From positions 1-14,966 of the forward strand of contig CALYRV010000043.1 of assembly GCA_945483525.1 (NCBI GenBank): a stretch of DNA of 14,966 nt. The letters run 5' to 3'. Below the pieces are notes generated by a model. That model saw only the letters and a list, made by a program, of their open reading frames with translations, was not told the DNA's origin and did no database searches. This DNA comes from an uncultured Verrucomicrobiota bacterium. GTDB lineage: Bacteria > Verrucomicrobiota > Kiritimatiellia > RFP12 > UBA1067. The position numbers and the translations under genes are program-made. Position 1 is the stretch's first letter. Every line of letters starts with the position of its first letter. Positions 6,036-12,646 of this stretch are shown one piece after another.

Positions 6036-6064
6036 TTGCATGCATGAAGAATATTTTGTATCAT
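6036..6064 (+). promoter_or_regulatory. Sigma-70-type promoter of the histone-like gene
   Basis: TTGCAT (6036-6041) and TATCAT (6059-6064) are separated by exactly 17 bases. The predicted start near 6071 gives a leader of about 70 bases. AAAGGA (6126-6131) is a ribosome binding site 9 bases before the ATG. This gene therefore has a conventional leader, unlike the divergent yhcH. Confidence 0.65.
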
Positions 6065-6140
6065 ACCAAACAGATACCGCGGAAGTTGCTCACACAAGTG
6101 GGTGCCGTCGGGATCTGACTAAGATAAAGGATCAAACGAT

Positions 6141-6341
6141 ATGGCTACCAAGAAGGTTGCTAAGAAGGCTCCGGCCAAGAAGGCCTCGGTTAAGAAGGTT
6201 GCTGCTAAGAAGGCTCCGGCCAAGAAGGCGTGCTGCAAGAAGGCGTGCTGCAAGAAGGCGCCCGCGAAGAAGGCCCCTGCTAAGAAGGCGCCCGCGAAGA
6301 AGGTAGTGAAGAAGGTTGCGAAGAAGGCCGCCAAGAAGTAA
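6141..6341 (+). CDS. Lysine-rich histone H1-like DNA-binding protein
   Basis: The 66-residue product is almost entirely Lys, Ala, Pro and Val, built from repeated KKAPAKKA and KKVAKK blocks, like the tails of chlamydial Hc1/Hc2 and other bacterial H1-like proteins. It should bind and compact DNA through charge and is probably abundant and nucleoid-associated. An unusual feature is two Cys-Cys pairs in ACCKKACCKK (about residues 31-40), in a protein that otherwise lacks reactive side chains. They could form disulfides or bind metal (inference). It has its own promoter, a good ribosome binding site and a strong terminator 27 bases after the stop codon, so it is a single-gene transcription unit. 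Confidence 0.88.
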   Translation: MATKKVAKKAPAKKASVKKVAAKKAPAKKACCKKACCKKAPAKKAPAKKAPAKKVVKKVAKKAAKK

Positions 6342-6367
6342 AGGTCAGCGGAGTTGATCCGCAGTAG

Positions 6368-6404
6368 GGCGCCTGAGGGACTGAAACCTCAGGCGCCTTT
6401 TTTT
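6368..6404 (+). terminator. Intrinsic terminator of the histone-like gene
   Basis: An 11-bp perfect stem, GGCGCCTGAGG (6368-6378) with CCTCAGGCGCC (6387-6397), closes an 8-base loop and is followed at once by seven T (6398-6404). The T-run abuts the -10 promoter of purE, so termination and new initiation are only a few bases apart. Confidence 0.95.
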
Positions 6405-6412
6405 GTTATAAT
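6404..6412 (+). promoter_or_regulatory. Extended -10 promoter of purE
   Basis: TGT-TATAAT (hexamer 6407-6412) begins at the last T of the terminator. The terminator stem occupies the upstream region and no -35 box is seen. The predicted transcript has a leader of about 60 bases containing AGGAAAGGA (6464-6472) before the purE ATG. Confidence 0.7.
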
Positions 6413-6480
6413 ATGCAGGGCATTGGAGATTGCTTTGATATCTTGAGTTTGATTTCGGATTTCTAGGAAAGGAACATATT

Positions 6481-6975
6481 ATGGACAAACCGTTGGTGGG
6501 AATTGTGATGGGCAGTGATTCGGACTGGCCGCTCGTTAAGAAGGCCTGCGACACGCTTGATAAGTTCGGTGTGGCATACGAGACTCGCGTGATCAGCGCG
6601 CATCGCACACCGGAAGTCGCGATCGAGTATTCTAAAACCGCGGAGGCGCGCGGACTCAAGGTCGTGATCGCCGCCGCCGGCGGCGCGGCGCATCTCGGCG
6701 GAGTTCTCGCGGCCGCGACAGTTTTGCCGGTCATCGGAATTCCAGTAGCGGGTGGCGCCCTTAACGGACTCGATGCGCTCTACGCCACCGTTCAGATGCC
6801 GGGCGGAGTTCCGGTTGCCACCGTTGCGCTCGGCAACGCTGGGCCCGTCAACGCAGCGCTCCTCGCGGTCCAGATCCTCGGCATCGCCGATGCTGATCTC
6901 CGTGAGAAGTTCCGCGCGCACAAGGAGGAGCTGAAGGCGAAGGTTGCCGCGGCGAACGAGCGGATCCATCAGTGA
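6481..6975 (+). CDS. purE: N5-carboxyaminoimidazole ribonucleotide mutase
   Basis: The 164-residue class I PurE converts N5-CAIR to CAIR in purine synthesis. Visible motifs are MGSDSDWP (10-17), SAHRTP with the catalytic H41 (39-44), [10 protein letters not shown] (65-74) and the substrate loop [13 protein letters not shown] (104-116). Length and motifs fit the bacterial octameric type. Start ATG 6481 follows a clear ribosome binding site (AGGAAAGGA). No purK is visible in the window. The SDR gene begins 26 bases after the stop codon, with which it probably shares a transcript. Confidence 0.97.
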   Translation: MDKPLVGIVMGSDSDWPLVKKACDTLDKFGVAYETRVISAHRTPEVAIEYSKTAEARGLKVVIAAAGGAAHLGGVLAAATVLPVIGIPVAGGALNGLDALYATVQMPGGVPVATVALGNAGPVNAALLAVQILGIADADLREKFRAHKEELKAKVAAANERIHQ

Positions 6976-7001
6976 GTTGGTGGTTGGCAGAGAGGAGTCA
7001 G

Positions 7002-8018
7002 ATGAAGAAGGCGTTGGTGACCGGCGGGGCGGGGTTTCTCGGAAGCCATCTCTGCGAGAGGCTGCTCAAGGATGGGTACGAGGTCCTGGCGGTCGATAAT
7101 CTATACACGGGTACCAGGGAGAATCTCAGGAGCTTTGCGGATAATCCGCGCTTCCGTTTTTTGAAGAGGGATGTCACCGATATTTCCGCGAAGAGTGCCT
7201 GCTTCAAGGGCGTGAAGTTCGACGAGATCTACAATCTCGCATGTCCCGCCTCGCCGATCCACTATCAGGCGCGTCCGATGTTCACGACGATGACGTCCGT
7301 CCAGGGCGTCCTCCTCTGCCTCGAGCTCGCATTGCGTGATAACGCGAAGTTGCTCCATTGCTCGACGAGCGAAATCTACGGCGATCCGCTGGTGCATCCG
7401 CAGGAGGAGCATCAGTGGGGCAATGTCAACACGATTGGCATCCGCAGCTGCTACGACGAAGGCAAACGAGTGGGCGAGACGCTGGTTGCGGACTGTATTC
7501 GCGAGTTCGATGTCGACGCGCGGATGGTGCGCATCTTCAATACCTACGGACCGCGCATGCATCCGCAGGACGGCCGTGTGGTCTCGAACTTCATCATGCA
7601 GGCGCTTCGCAACGATGACATCACGATCTACGGCGACGGCAGTCAGACGCGTTCGTTCCAGTACTGCGACGACCTCATCAACGCGTTTCGCAAGTACATG
7701 AAGCTCTCGAAGAAGTGTGTGCGCGAATTTACCAAGGCGCATAAGCTCGGTGCCCCCGTGATCAACACGGGTAACCCTGGCGAATATACGATCCGCGAGC
7801 TCGCCGAAAAGACGCTGAAGCTGGTTAAAGATTCCGCTCTCCAACTCCAACTCCCGACTCCAACTTCTCGCCTTGTATTCAAGGCGCTTCCCGGCGACGA
7901 TCCCAAGAAACGCCGTCCCGACATCACGCTCGCGAAGGAACTGCTCGGCTGGGAACCGAAGGTTCCGCTGGATGACGGACTCAGGAGAACCATCGAATAC
8001 TTCCGCGGCAAGAAGTGA
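7002..8018 (+). CDS. NAD-dependent SDR epimerase, UDP-glucuronate decarboxylase-like
   Basis: This 338-residue extended SDR has the NAD-binding GGAGFLG (8-14), [10 protein letters not shown] (80-89), STSEIYGDP (121-129), the catalytic SCYDEGKR (Y151, K155), [10 protein letters not shown] (177-186), [11 protein letters not shown] and the C-terminal [10 protein letters not shown]. This set is characteristic of UDP-glucuronate decarboxylase (UDP-xylose synthase), a supplier of UDP-xylose for surface polysaccharide; a related 4,6-dehydratase or epimerase role is possible. ATG 7002 is chosen because AGAGGAG (6991-6997) precedes it and the family N-terminus starts there; a GTG at 6972 would add 10 residues. 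Residues 280-290 ([11 protein letters not shown]) come from a CTCCAA tandem repeat between the last domain's helix and the conserved LVFKALP strand. An extra segment also occurs around 234-251. Confidence 0.88.
   Translation: MKKALVTGGAGFLGSHLCERLLKDGYEVLAVDNLYTGTRENLRSFADNPRFRFLKRDVTDISAKSACFKGVKFDEIYNLACPASPIHYQARPMFTTMTSVQGVLLCLELALRDNAKLLHCSTSEIYGDPLVHPQEEHQWGNVNTIGIRSCYDEGKRVGETLVADCIREFDVDARMVRIFNTYGPRMHPQDGRVVSNFIMQALRNDDITIYGDGSQTRSFQYCDDLINAFRKYMKLSKKCVREFTKAHKLGAPVINTGNPGEYTIRELAEKTLKLVKDSALQLQLPTPTSRLVFKALPGDDPKKRRPDITLAKELLGWEPKVPLDDGLRRTIEYFRGKK
7839..7869 (+). repeat. CTCCAA-type tandem repeat inside the SDR gene
   Basis: CTCCAA, CTCCAA, CTCCCGA, CTCCAA and CTTCTC follow one another in the coding sequence. 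They encode [11 protein letters not shown], a low-complexity stretch where UXS-type proteins normally have a tight loop (residue estimate from family knowledge). The frame is maintained. Confidence 0.8.
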
Positions 8019-8042
8019 TCCTGCCGAACTCCCAGACCCCTC

Positions 8043-8078
8043 AACTTCTCAACCTTTCAACCTCTCAACTTCTCAACG
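8043..8078 (+). repeat. AACTTCTC-type octamer array in the queA leader
   Basis: Units AACTTCTC, AACCTTTC, AACCTCTC, AACTTCTC and a partial AACG run up to one base before the queA ATG. The period is exactly 8 bases. No Shine-Dalgarno sequence lies between the SDR stop codon and the ATG; the array occupies that position. It matches the array directly before the ABC-F gene (12607-12646). Confidence 0.9.
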
Positions 8079-8079
8079 T

Positions 8080-9216
8080 ATGAAAACGCGTCAGTTCTGG
8101 TATCCGCTCCCTGAGCGGCTCATTGCGCAGCACCCTGCGGAGAAGCGCGGCACCGAGAAGATGATGGTGCTCCATCGTGATACCGGCGTGCTCGAGCACA
8201 AACATATCGCCGACATCGTTGACTATATCACGCCGAACGATCTGCTTGTCGTCAACGACACGAAGGTGTTCCCCGCTCGTCTCATCGGCGAATGGCCGGA
8301 TACTCATGGCGCCATCGAAGTGCTGCTGGTGAATCCCGCCCCGATGGACGGAGATCCCAATCTCCCGCCTCAACCTCAATCCTCGACCTCAACCTCGCTT
8401 CGCTGGAACTGCATCATCGGCTCGGGCAGGAAGTGCCGCGAGGGACAGGAGGCGGTGTTCGGTCCGAATCGCGAGCTTACGGTGCGCCTGCTCAAGCCGC
8501 TCTCTGGCATCGGCATGTGGCAGGTGGAGTTCGTGTGCGAGCGTCCGCTGATGGATCTCCTCGACGAGTTCGGCCATACTCCCGTGCCGCCGTATGTGAA
8601 GCGGGAAGGGACCGCAGAAGAGGAGAAGGCGGACCGCGAACGTTATCAGACGATCTACGCGCGCGAGGTGGGTTCCGTCGCCGCGCCGACCGCGGGACTC
8701 CATTTCACGCCGGAGATCTTCGCCGCGCTCGAGGCGAAGGGCGTGAAGCGCGTCGCGATCACGCTGCATGTCGGACCCGGCACGTTCCGTCCCGTGAAGG
8801 CCGACAACATCGAAGATCATCAGATGGACTATGAGGCGTTCACCGTCCCGCCTGAGGCGGCCGAGGCGATCAACGCGTGCAAGCGCCGCGGCGGACGCGT
8901 CTTCTGCTGCGGCTCGACTACCGTACGTACGCTGGAGACGGTCGCCGCGTATAATGACAACGGAGAAACTCCGCTGTCGACCTCTACCTATAACCTGATA
9001 ACTCCCGGTAGCGGCGCTTCCAACATCTTCATCTATCCGCCGTATCATTTCAAGGTCTGCGACTGCATGCTGACGAACTTCCATCTGCCGCAGTCGACGC
9101 TTTTGATGATGATTTCGGCGCTCGCCGGACGTGAACGCGTGCTCTGCGCTTATTCAATGGCCGTAAGGAACAACTACATGTTCTTCTCCTACGGAGACTG
9201 TATGCTTATCGTGTGA
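8080..9216 (+). CDS. queA: S-adenosylmethionine:tRNA ribosyltransferase-isomerase
   Basis: QueA transfers the ribosyl part of SAM to preQ1 in tRNA, forming epoxyqueuosine in the anticodon wobble position. Visible motifs are [14 protein letters not shown] (55-68), [11 protein letters not shown] (200-210), [10 protein letters not shown] (230-239), [10 protein letters not shown] (277-286) and [21 protein letters not shown] (332-352). At 378 residues it is longer than the usual 345 or so. Residues 97-107 ([11 protein letters not shown]) are encoded by a CCTCAA tandem repeat, and the region 86-107 as a whole seems to be an insertion. A second extra segment lies near 291-307. The ATG at 8080 is chosen because the family N-terminus begins there. 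It has no Shine-Dalgarno sequence. fucU follows after 22 bases. Confidence 0.94.
   Translation: MKTRQFWYPLPERLIAQHPAEKRGTEKMMVLHRDTGVLEHKHIADIVDYITPNDLLVVNDTKVFPARLIGEWPDTHGAIEVLLVNPAPMDGDPNLPPQPQSSTSTSLRWNCIIGSGRKCREGQEAVFGPNRELTVRLLKPLSGIGMWQVEFVCERPLMDLLDEFGHTPVPPYVKREGTAEEEKADRERYQTIYAREVGSVAAPTAGLHFTPEIFAALEAKGVKRVAITLHVGPGTFRPVKADNIEDHQMDYEAFTVPPEAAEAINACKRRGGRVFCCGSTTVRTLETVAAYNDNGETPLSTSTYNLITPGSGASNIFIYPPYHFKVCDCMLTNFHLPQSTLLMMISALAGRERVLCAYSMAVRNNYMFFSYGDCMLIV
8368..8398 (+). repeat. CCTCAA-type tandem repeat inside queA
   Basis: CCTCAA, CCTCAAT, CCTCGA, CCTCAA and CCTCGC occur in tandem. The frame reads [10 protein letters not shown], a low-complexity insert between the conserved EVLLVNP strand and the following [10 protein letters not shown] segment of QueA. 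Confidence 0.8.
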
Positions 9217-9238
9217 ACTGATTGAGAAAGGGCCAGTA

Positions 9239-9670
9239 ATGCTCAAGGGAATTTCTCCGGTCGTATCTCCGGAATTGCTCAAAGTCCTTGCCGAAATGGG
9301 GCATGGGGACGAGATCGTGTTTGCTGACGCGCATTTTCCAGGTCATCTGTTCGCGCGCCTCGGTGACGTTCCGGTGCTGCGCGCCGACGGCATTCAGGCA
9401 GATAAGCTCCTGGCCGGCATCATCCCACTTTTCGAGCTCGACTCCTATGCAACGCCGGTAGTGATGATGTCTGCGGTTCCCGGTGATGTGTTGGATCCAA
9501 CTGTCGAGCAGGCTTATCGTTCTGCGCTTGGGTATGAGGGCAAGATTGAGCAGATGGAGCGCTATGCGTTCTACGAGCGGGCGAAGAAGGCTTATGCGAT
9601 TGTCATCACCGGTGAAACGCGTAAGTATGGCAACGTCATTCTGAAGAAGGGAGTTACTCCGCTGTTGTGA
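9239..9670 (+). CDS. fucU: L-fucose mutarotase (RbsD/FucU family)
   Basis: The 143-residue protein interconverts alpha and beta anomers of L-fucose and related sugars. It is close to E. coli FucU (140 residues) along its whole length: [25 protein letters not shown] at the N-terminus by pattern, DAHFPGH with the catalytic-site His, [30 protein letters not shown] and [13 protein letters not shown] at the C-terminus. AAAGGG (9227-9232) is a plausible ribosome binding site. It overlaps murJ by GTGA, which implies translational coupling. No other fuc gene is adjacent; its neighbours are a tRNA-modification gene and a cell-wall gene, so it is a detached member of a sugar pathway. rhaA lies about 4.7 kb downstream. 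Confidence 0.94.
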   Translation: MLKGISPVVSPELLKVLAEMGHGDEIVFADAHFPGHLFARLGDVPVLRADGIQADKLLAGIIPLFELDSYATPVVMMSAVPGDVLDPTVEQAYRSALGYEGKIEQMERYAFYERAKKAYAIVITGETRKYGNVILKKGVTPLL

Positions 9671-11208
9671 GCACGCTTAAGAATGTGTTCATGGTTGGCT
9701 GGTTCACGATGGTGAGCCGCTTTCTCGGCCTTGCGCGCGAGATGCTACAGTCGCGTCTTATTGGCGCGGGTATCGAACAGAGTGCGTTCACGCTCGCGTT
9801 CGCGATTCCGAACATGGCGCGCAAGCTCTTCGGTGAGGGCGCGCTGACAGCTGCATTCGTGCCGGTGTTCAAGGGCGAGGTGGAGTCTGTCGGACTCGAA
9901 AAGGCCTCTCGTCTAGCTCGTGCCGTAATCACGATGATGTTGCTGATGGTTGGAGCGGTCGTCGCGATCGGCTTCGTCGCGCTTTTTGTCGTCGGCAGCG
10001 CGACGGTCGCTCCGGAATCGCAATATCGGATGAACGTCACCGTCAAGCTGATTGCGATTCTCCTCCCTTATATGCTTGCGATCTGCGGAGCGGCATTCGG
10101 CATGGGCGTACTCAACGCGCTCGGACGGTTCAAGGCGTCCAGTTTCATGCCTGCGCTTCTCAACATCATCTGGATTGTCGCGCTCTGCGTTCTGCTACTG
10201 ATTCCCGATGTCTCGGCGTCCGCGCGGATCTACTGGGTCGCCGGAGCGATTCTGCTCGGCGGTTTTGCGCAGATGGCGTTTATGTTCGTCTGCATGTCCA
10301 GGGTCGGCGTGAGACCGCTGCCGCTGTTTAGGGGATGGTGGTCTGAGAAGGTTCGGCTTGTTTGGCGCAACACCTTTATCGCCGCGCTCGGCGCGGGAGC
10401 GGTGCAGATCAATTACATGCTTGACCAGGTGCTCGGACAGCTCGCCGCACCATGGGCGGCGGGTGTGATCGGATATGCCGAGCGACTCATGGATCTGCCG
10501 CTCGGCGTGATCGGTGTCGCATTCGGCACGGTGTTGCTCCCGACGTTTTCAGGATTCTTTGCGAAGAATGATGTCGCAGGCGCACGCGACGCGCTACGCG
10601 AGTCCGTCGTTCAGCAGATGTTCGTGATGATTCCGGCGGCGTTCGGGCTCGCGGTCGTCGCTCCGGTGGTGACCGAGGTCATTTATCAGGGCGGCAGCTT
10701 CGACGCGGTAGCCACCACCCGTGTTTCGCGGGCGCTTGCCGTCTATGCGCTGGGGCTCGGTTTCTTCGGACTCCAGAAATCGCTCATCCCGTGGTTTCAG
10801 GCGCAGAACGACATGAAGACTCCGTTGCATGTTTCGGTGATAACGGTGATCGTGAACGCGACGCTTAACGTACTCGCCGTCTTTCTATTGCCTCAGGAGT
10901 GGCGGCATGTTGGACTCGCGGTTTCGACCGTCGTCTGCGCCGCACTCGGCTGCGCGATCTTCATCATGATCGCCCGCGCGCGTAAGCAGTCCCTCGGGTT
11001 TGTCGGAATCCTTCCTTATCTCGCCAAGGTCGTCCTGGCGTCTCTCGTGATGGCGTCCGCCGTGTATGCTGTGGACCACTTGGGACAGCATGTCTGCGCG
11101 ATCAGCCGACTCGTTGGCGACATGGCAGTTGGCGGTCTCGTTTATTTCTCGCTTTCCTTCGCACTCAAGACCAATCGCTTCCCGTGGCGTCGCAGGAGGA
11201 GCAAATGA
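9667..11208 (+). CDS. murJ: Lipid II flippase MurJ (MviN)
   Basis: The 513-residue polytopic membrane protein of the MOP superfamily moves lipid II across the inner membrane for peptidoglycan synthesis. Key arginines of E. coli MurJ align without gaps: R18 and R24 in SRFLGLAR, R52 and E57 in [10 protein letters not shown], and R273 in [19 protein letters not shown] (E. coli R270). The position of E. coli D39 is a serine here (GIEQSAF). About 14 hydrophobic segments are evident, and the C-terminus ends in a basic tail (WRRRRSK). The start is GTG 9667, which overlaps the fucU TGA. The stop codon overlaps the kinase ATG. Confidence 0.95.
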   Translation: MSTLKNVFMVGWFTMVSRFLGLAREMLQSRLIGAGIEQSAFTLAFAIPNMARKLFGEGALTAAFVPVFKGEVESVGLEKASRLARAVITMMLLMVGAVVAIGFVALFVVGSATVAPESQYRMNVTVKLIAILLPYMLAICGAAFGMGVLNALGRFKASSFMPALLNIIWIVALCVLLLIPDVSASARIYWVAGAILLGGFAQMAFMFVCMSRVGVRPLPLFRGWWSEKVRLVWRNTFIAALGAGAVQINYMLDQVLGQLAAPWAAGVIGYAERLMDLPLGVIGVAFGTVLLPTFSGFFAKNDVAGARDALRESVVQQMFVMIPAAFGLAVVAPVVTEVIYQGGSFDAVATTRVSRALAVYALGLGFFGLQKSLIPWFQAQNDMKTPLHVSVITVIVNATLNVLAVFLLPQEWRHVGLAVSTVVCAALGCAIFIMIARARKQSLGFVGILPYLAKVVLASLVMASAVYAVDHLGQHVCAISRLVGDMAVGGLVYFSLSFALKTNRFPWRRRRSK

Positions 11209-12551
11209 TGCTGATCCCGTTGATCCTCGCGGCCGTGGTTGGACTTGGAGAGTTTGCTTCAGGGGTGAAGTCTGATATTGAAAAGAAGATCTCCCGCGAG
11301 CTTGTGCGCAGTGATCGCGTTTCGGAAGTTTCGGGTATAGTGACTTTTTCCGAGAATCTCCGCTTTTTCGTCCAGAACGGCGACTGCGCGTTGAAGATGG
11401 TGCTGGAGCGCGGCGTGGTGCCGAAGCCAGGCGAGGAAGTTGTCGTCTCTGGTTATCCGTCGTTAGAGGGCGGACGCGTGGTGATGGTTGTGAATAGTTG
11501 GAAATCGGTCGGTCGCACCGAACTGCCCGAACCTCTGTCTCCGGAATCTCATCAGCTCACGGAAAACGGCGGCAGTCGAGTCAACTGGATGCGGGTGCAG
11601 TTAGAAGGTCGCGCCTTCGAAGCGACGGAGAACGGATTCGCGATGGACGTTGGCGGACTCCCGGTTACCGTGTTGGTGAAGGGCGCGCCGTTCTTCATCA
11701 GCAAGTGTGGGGAACTCCGTCCCAAGGTTAAGGTCACCGGTGTGATTGAACTGATTCTTGATCAGGGGGTGCTGTTCGGTAGCGAGGAATATGTGATGGG
11801 CATCAAGCTGTCTGCTATCTCTCCTGATGACATCGTGCTTGAGCCAGACCTTGTTTATCTCATGAACCTGAAGGACATGAAGGTTCGAATCGCGGTTTAT
11901 GCGACGGTCGGGGTGTTGTCCGTCGGTCTACTCTTCTTCCTCGTGATCATTTTCCGCCAACGGCGCCGTCACTTCCGAACTGCTACGCTGATGGCAGAAC
12001 GTAAGCGTATGGCGGATGATATCCACGATACCATCGAACAACACCTCGTCGGTGCGGGAATGCTGATTCAGATCGGTCGTAACAAGGAGGCGCGAGACGT
12101 GTTGGTCCGTGCGAAGGCCGAGCTTCGCAATATCGTCTGGGGGCTTAAGAACGACGACATGATGCGTCTTTCTCCGGCGGAAATGCTGCGCCAGACCGCC
12201 GAACTCGAAACCATGAAAGGCATCTTCCGGATTTCCACCCGTATCGGAGGACTGCCGGATCGGATGTCCGCACAGGAGATGCGCGATTTATCCCTTATTG
12301 TTCGCGAGGCAATCGGCAACGCGGTGAAGCATGGCGGCGCGAAGAAGATCGCGATTACCTGTGATGCGTATGGGAACGGGTGGAAACTTCGCATTGCGAA
12401 CGACGGCACGCCATTCGATCCTTCGACCTCGCCTGGTGCCGCGGAAGGGCATTTCGGGCTAGAGGGAATGCGCGAACGTGCTAAGCGTCTCGGCGCGTCC
12501 GTTGAAATCTCAACCAATAAGCTCTGGACCGTCGTCTCCGTCGTGAAGTAA
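11205..12551 (+). CDS. Sensor histidine kinase, NarX/DegS type, with large extracytoplasmic domain
   Basis: The 448-residue protein starts with a hydrophobic signal or membrane anchor, followed by an extracytoplasmic region of about 200 residues, a membrane helix (about 227-250), a HisKA_3 dimerisation helix and an HATPase_c domain. The phosphoacceptor is H274 in MADDIHDTIEQHLVG. The N-box is REAIGNAVKHG (367-377), the G1 box is ANDGTPF with D400, and the G2 box is GHFGLEGMRER (415-425). The sensor region shows two similar beta-rich stretches (about 40-100 and 129-205) with G-V-x-hydrophobic and P-x-x-G-x-x-V-x-V-x-G patterns, reminiscent of OB folds (inference). ATG 11205 is chosen over GTG 11184 because AGGAGGAG (11194-11201) directly precedes it. 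The gene overlaps murJ by ATGA. No response regulator is in the window, so the kinase is an orphan here. Confidence 0.88.
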   Translation: MMLIPLILAAVVGLGEFASGVKSDIEKKISRELVRSDRVSEVSGIVTFSENLRFFVQNGDCALKMVLERGVVPKPGEEVVVSGYPSLEGGRVVMVVNSWKSVGRTELPEPLSPESHQLTENGGSRVNWMRVQLEGRAFEATENGFAMDVGGLPVTVLVKGAPFFISKCGELRPKVKVTGVIELILDQGVLFGSEEYVMGIKLSAISPDDIVLEPDLVYLMNLKDMKVRIAVYATVGVLSVGLLFFLVIIFRQRRRHFRTATLMAERKRMADDIHDTIEQHLVGAGMLIQIGRNKEARDVLVRAKAELRNIVWGLKNDDMMRLSPAEMLRQTAELETMKGIFRISTRIGGLPDRMSAQEMRDLSLIVREAIGNAVKHGGAKKIAITCDAYGNGWKLRIANDGTPFDPSTSPGAAEGHFGLEGMRERAKRLGASVEISTNKLWTVVSVVK

Positions 12552-12589
12552 AAGTAAAGGTGAAAAGCGAAAAAGTGCAGACGGTAAAG
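12543..12589 (+). repeat. Purine-rich degenerate repeat at the kinase gene end
   Basis: Degenerate units such as GTAAAA, GTAAAG, GTGAAAA and GCGAAAAA, with a single GTGCAGA, run from the last codons of the kinase gene past its stop codon. The period is about 6-8 bases. No terminator hairpin is visible. The GTGCAGA matches a unit of the heptamer arrays, but a single copy may be chance. Confidence 0.45.
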
Positions 12590-12606
12590 TCTTAATATCT
12601 ATTCAT

Positions 12607-12646
12607 AACTTCTCAACTACACAACCACCCAACTCCCCAACTTCCT
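12607..12646 (+). repeat. AACTTCTC-type octamer array in the ABC-F leader
   Basis: Five 8-base units (AACTTCTC, AACTACAC, AACCACCC, AACTCCCC, AACTTCCT) end exactly at the ATG of the ABC-F gene. The tract is almost free of G and contains no Shine-Dalgarno sequence. The first unit is identical to the first unit of the queA leader array 4.5 kb upstream. Confidence 0.88.

Noticed and set aside
5943..6041. Longer form of YhcH starting at 6041 (minus strand)
   Set aside because: The extra 33 residues do not fit the family and would run through the promoter; ATG 5942 matches the family start.
6089..6102. Regulatory hairpin in the leader of the histone-like gene (CTCAC-ACAA-GTGGG)
   Set aside because: Only five pairs including a wobble; too weak to call from sequence alone.
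6040..6306. Arginine-rich 88-residue protein overlapping the histone-like gene
   Set aside because: It is the +1-shifted reading of the AAG-rich repeat (Lys codons read as Arg) and lacks its own ribosome binding site.
12590..12606. Promoter for the ABC-F gene (TAATAT at 12593-12598)
   Set aside because: There is no TG extension and no -35 box at a suitable distance; the gene may be read from the upstream operon.
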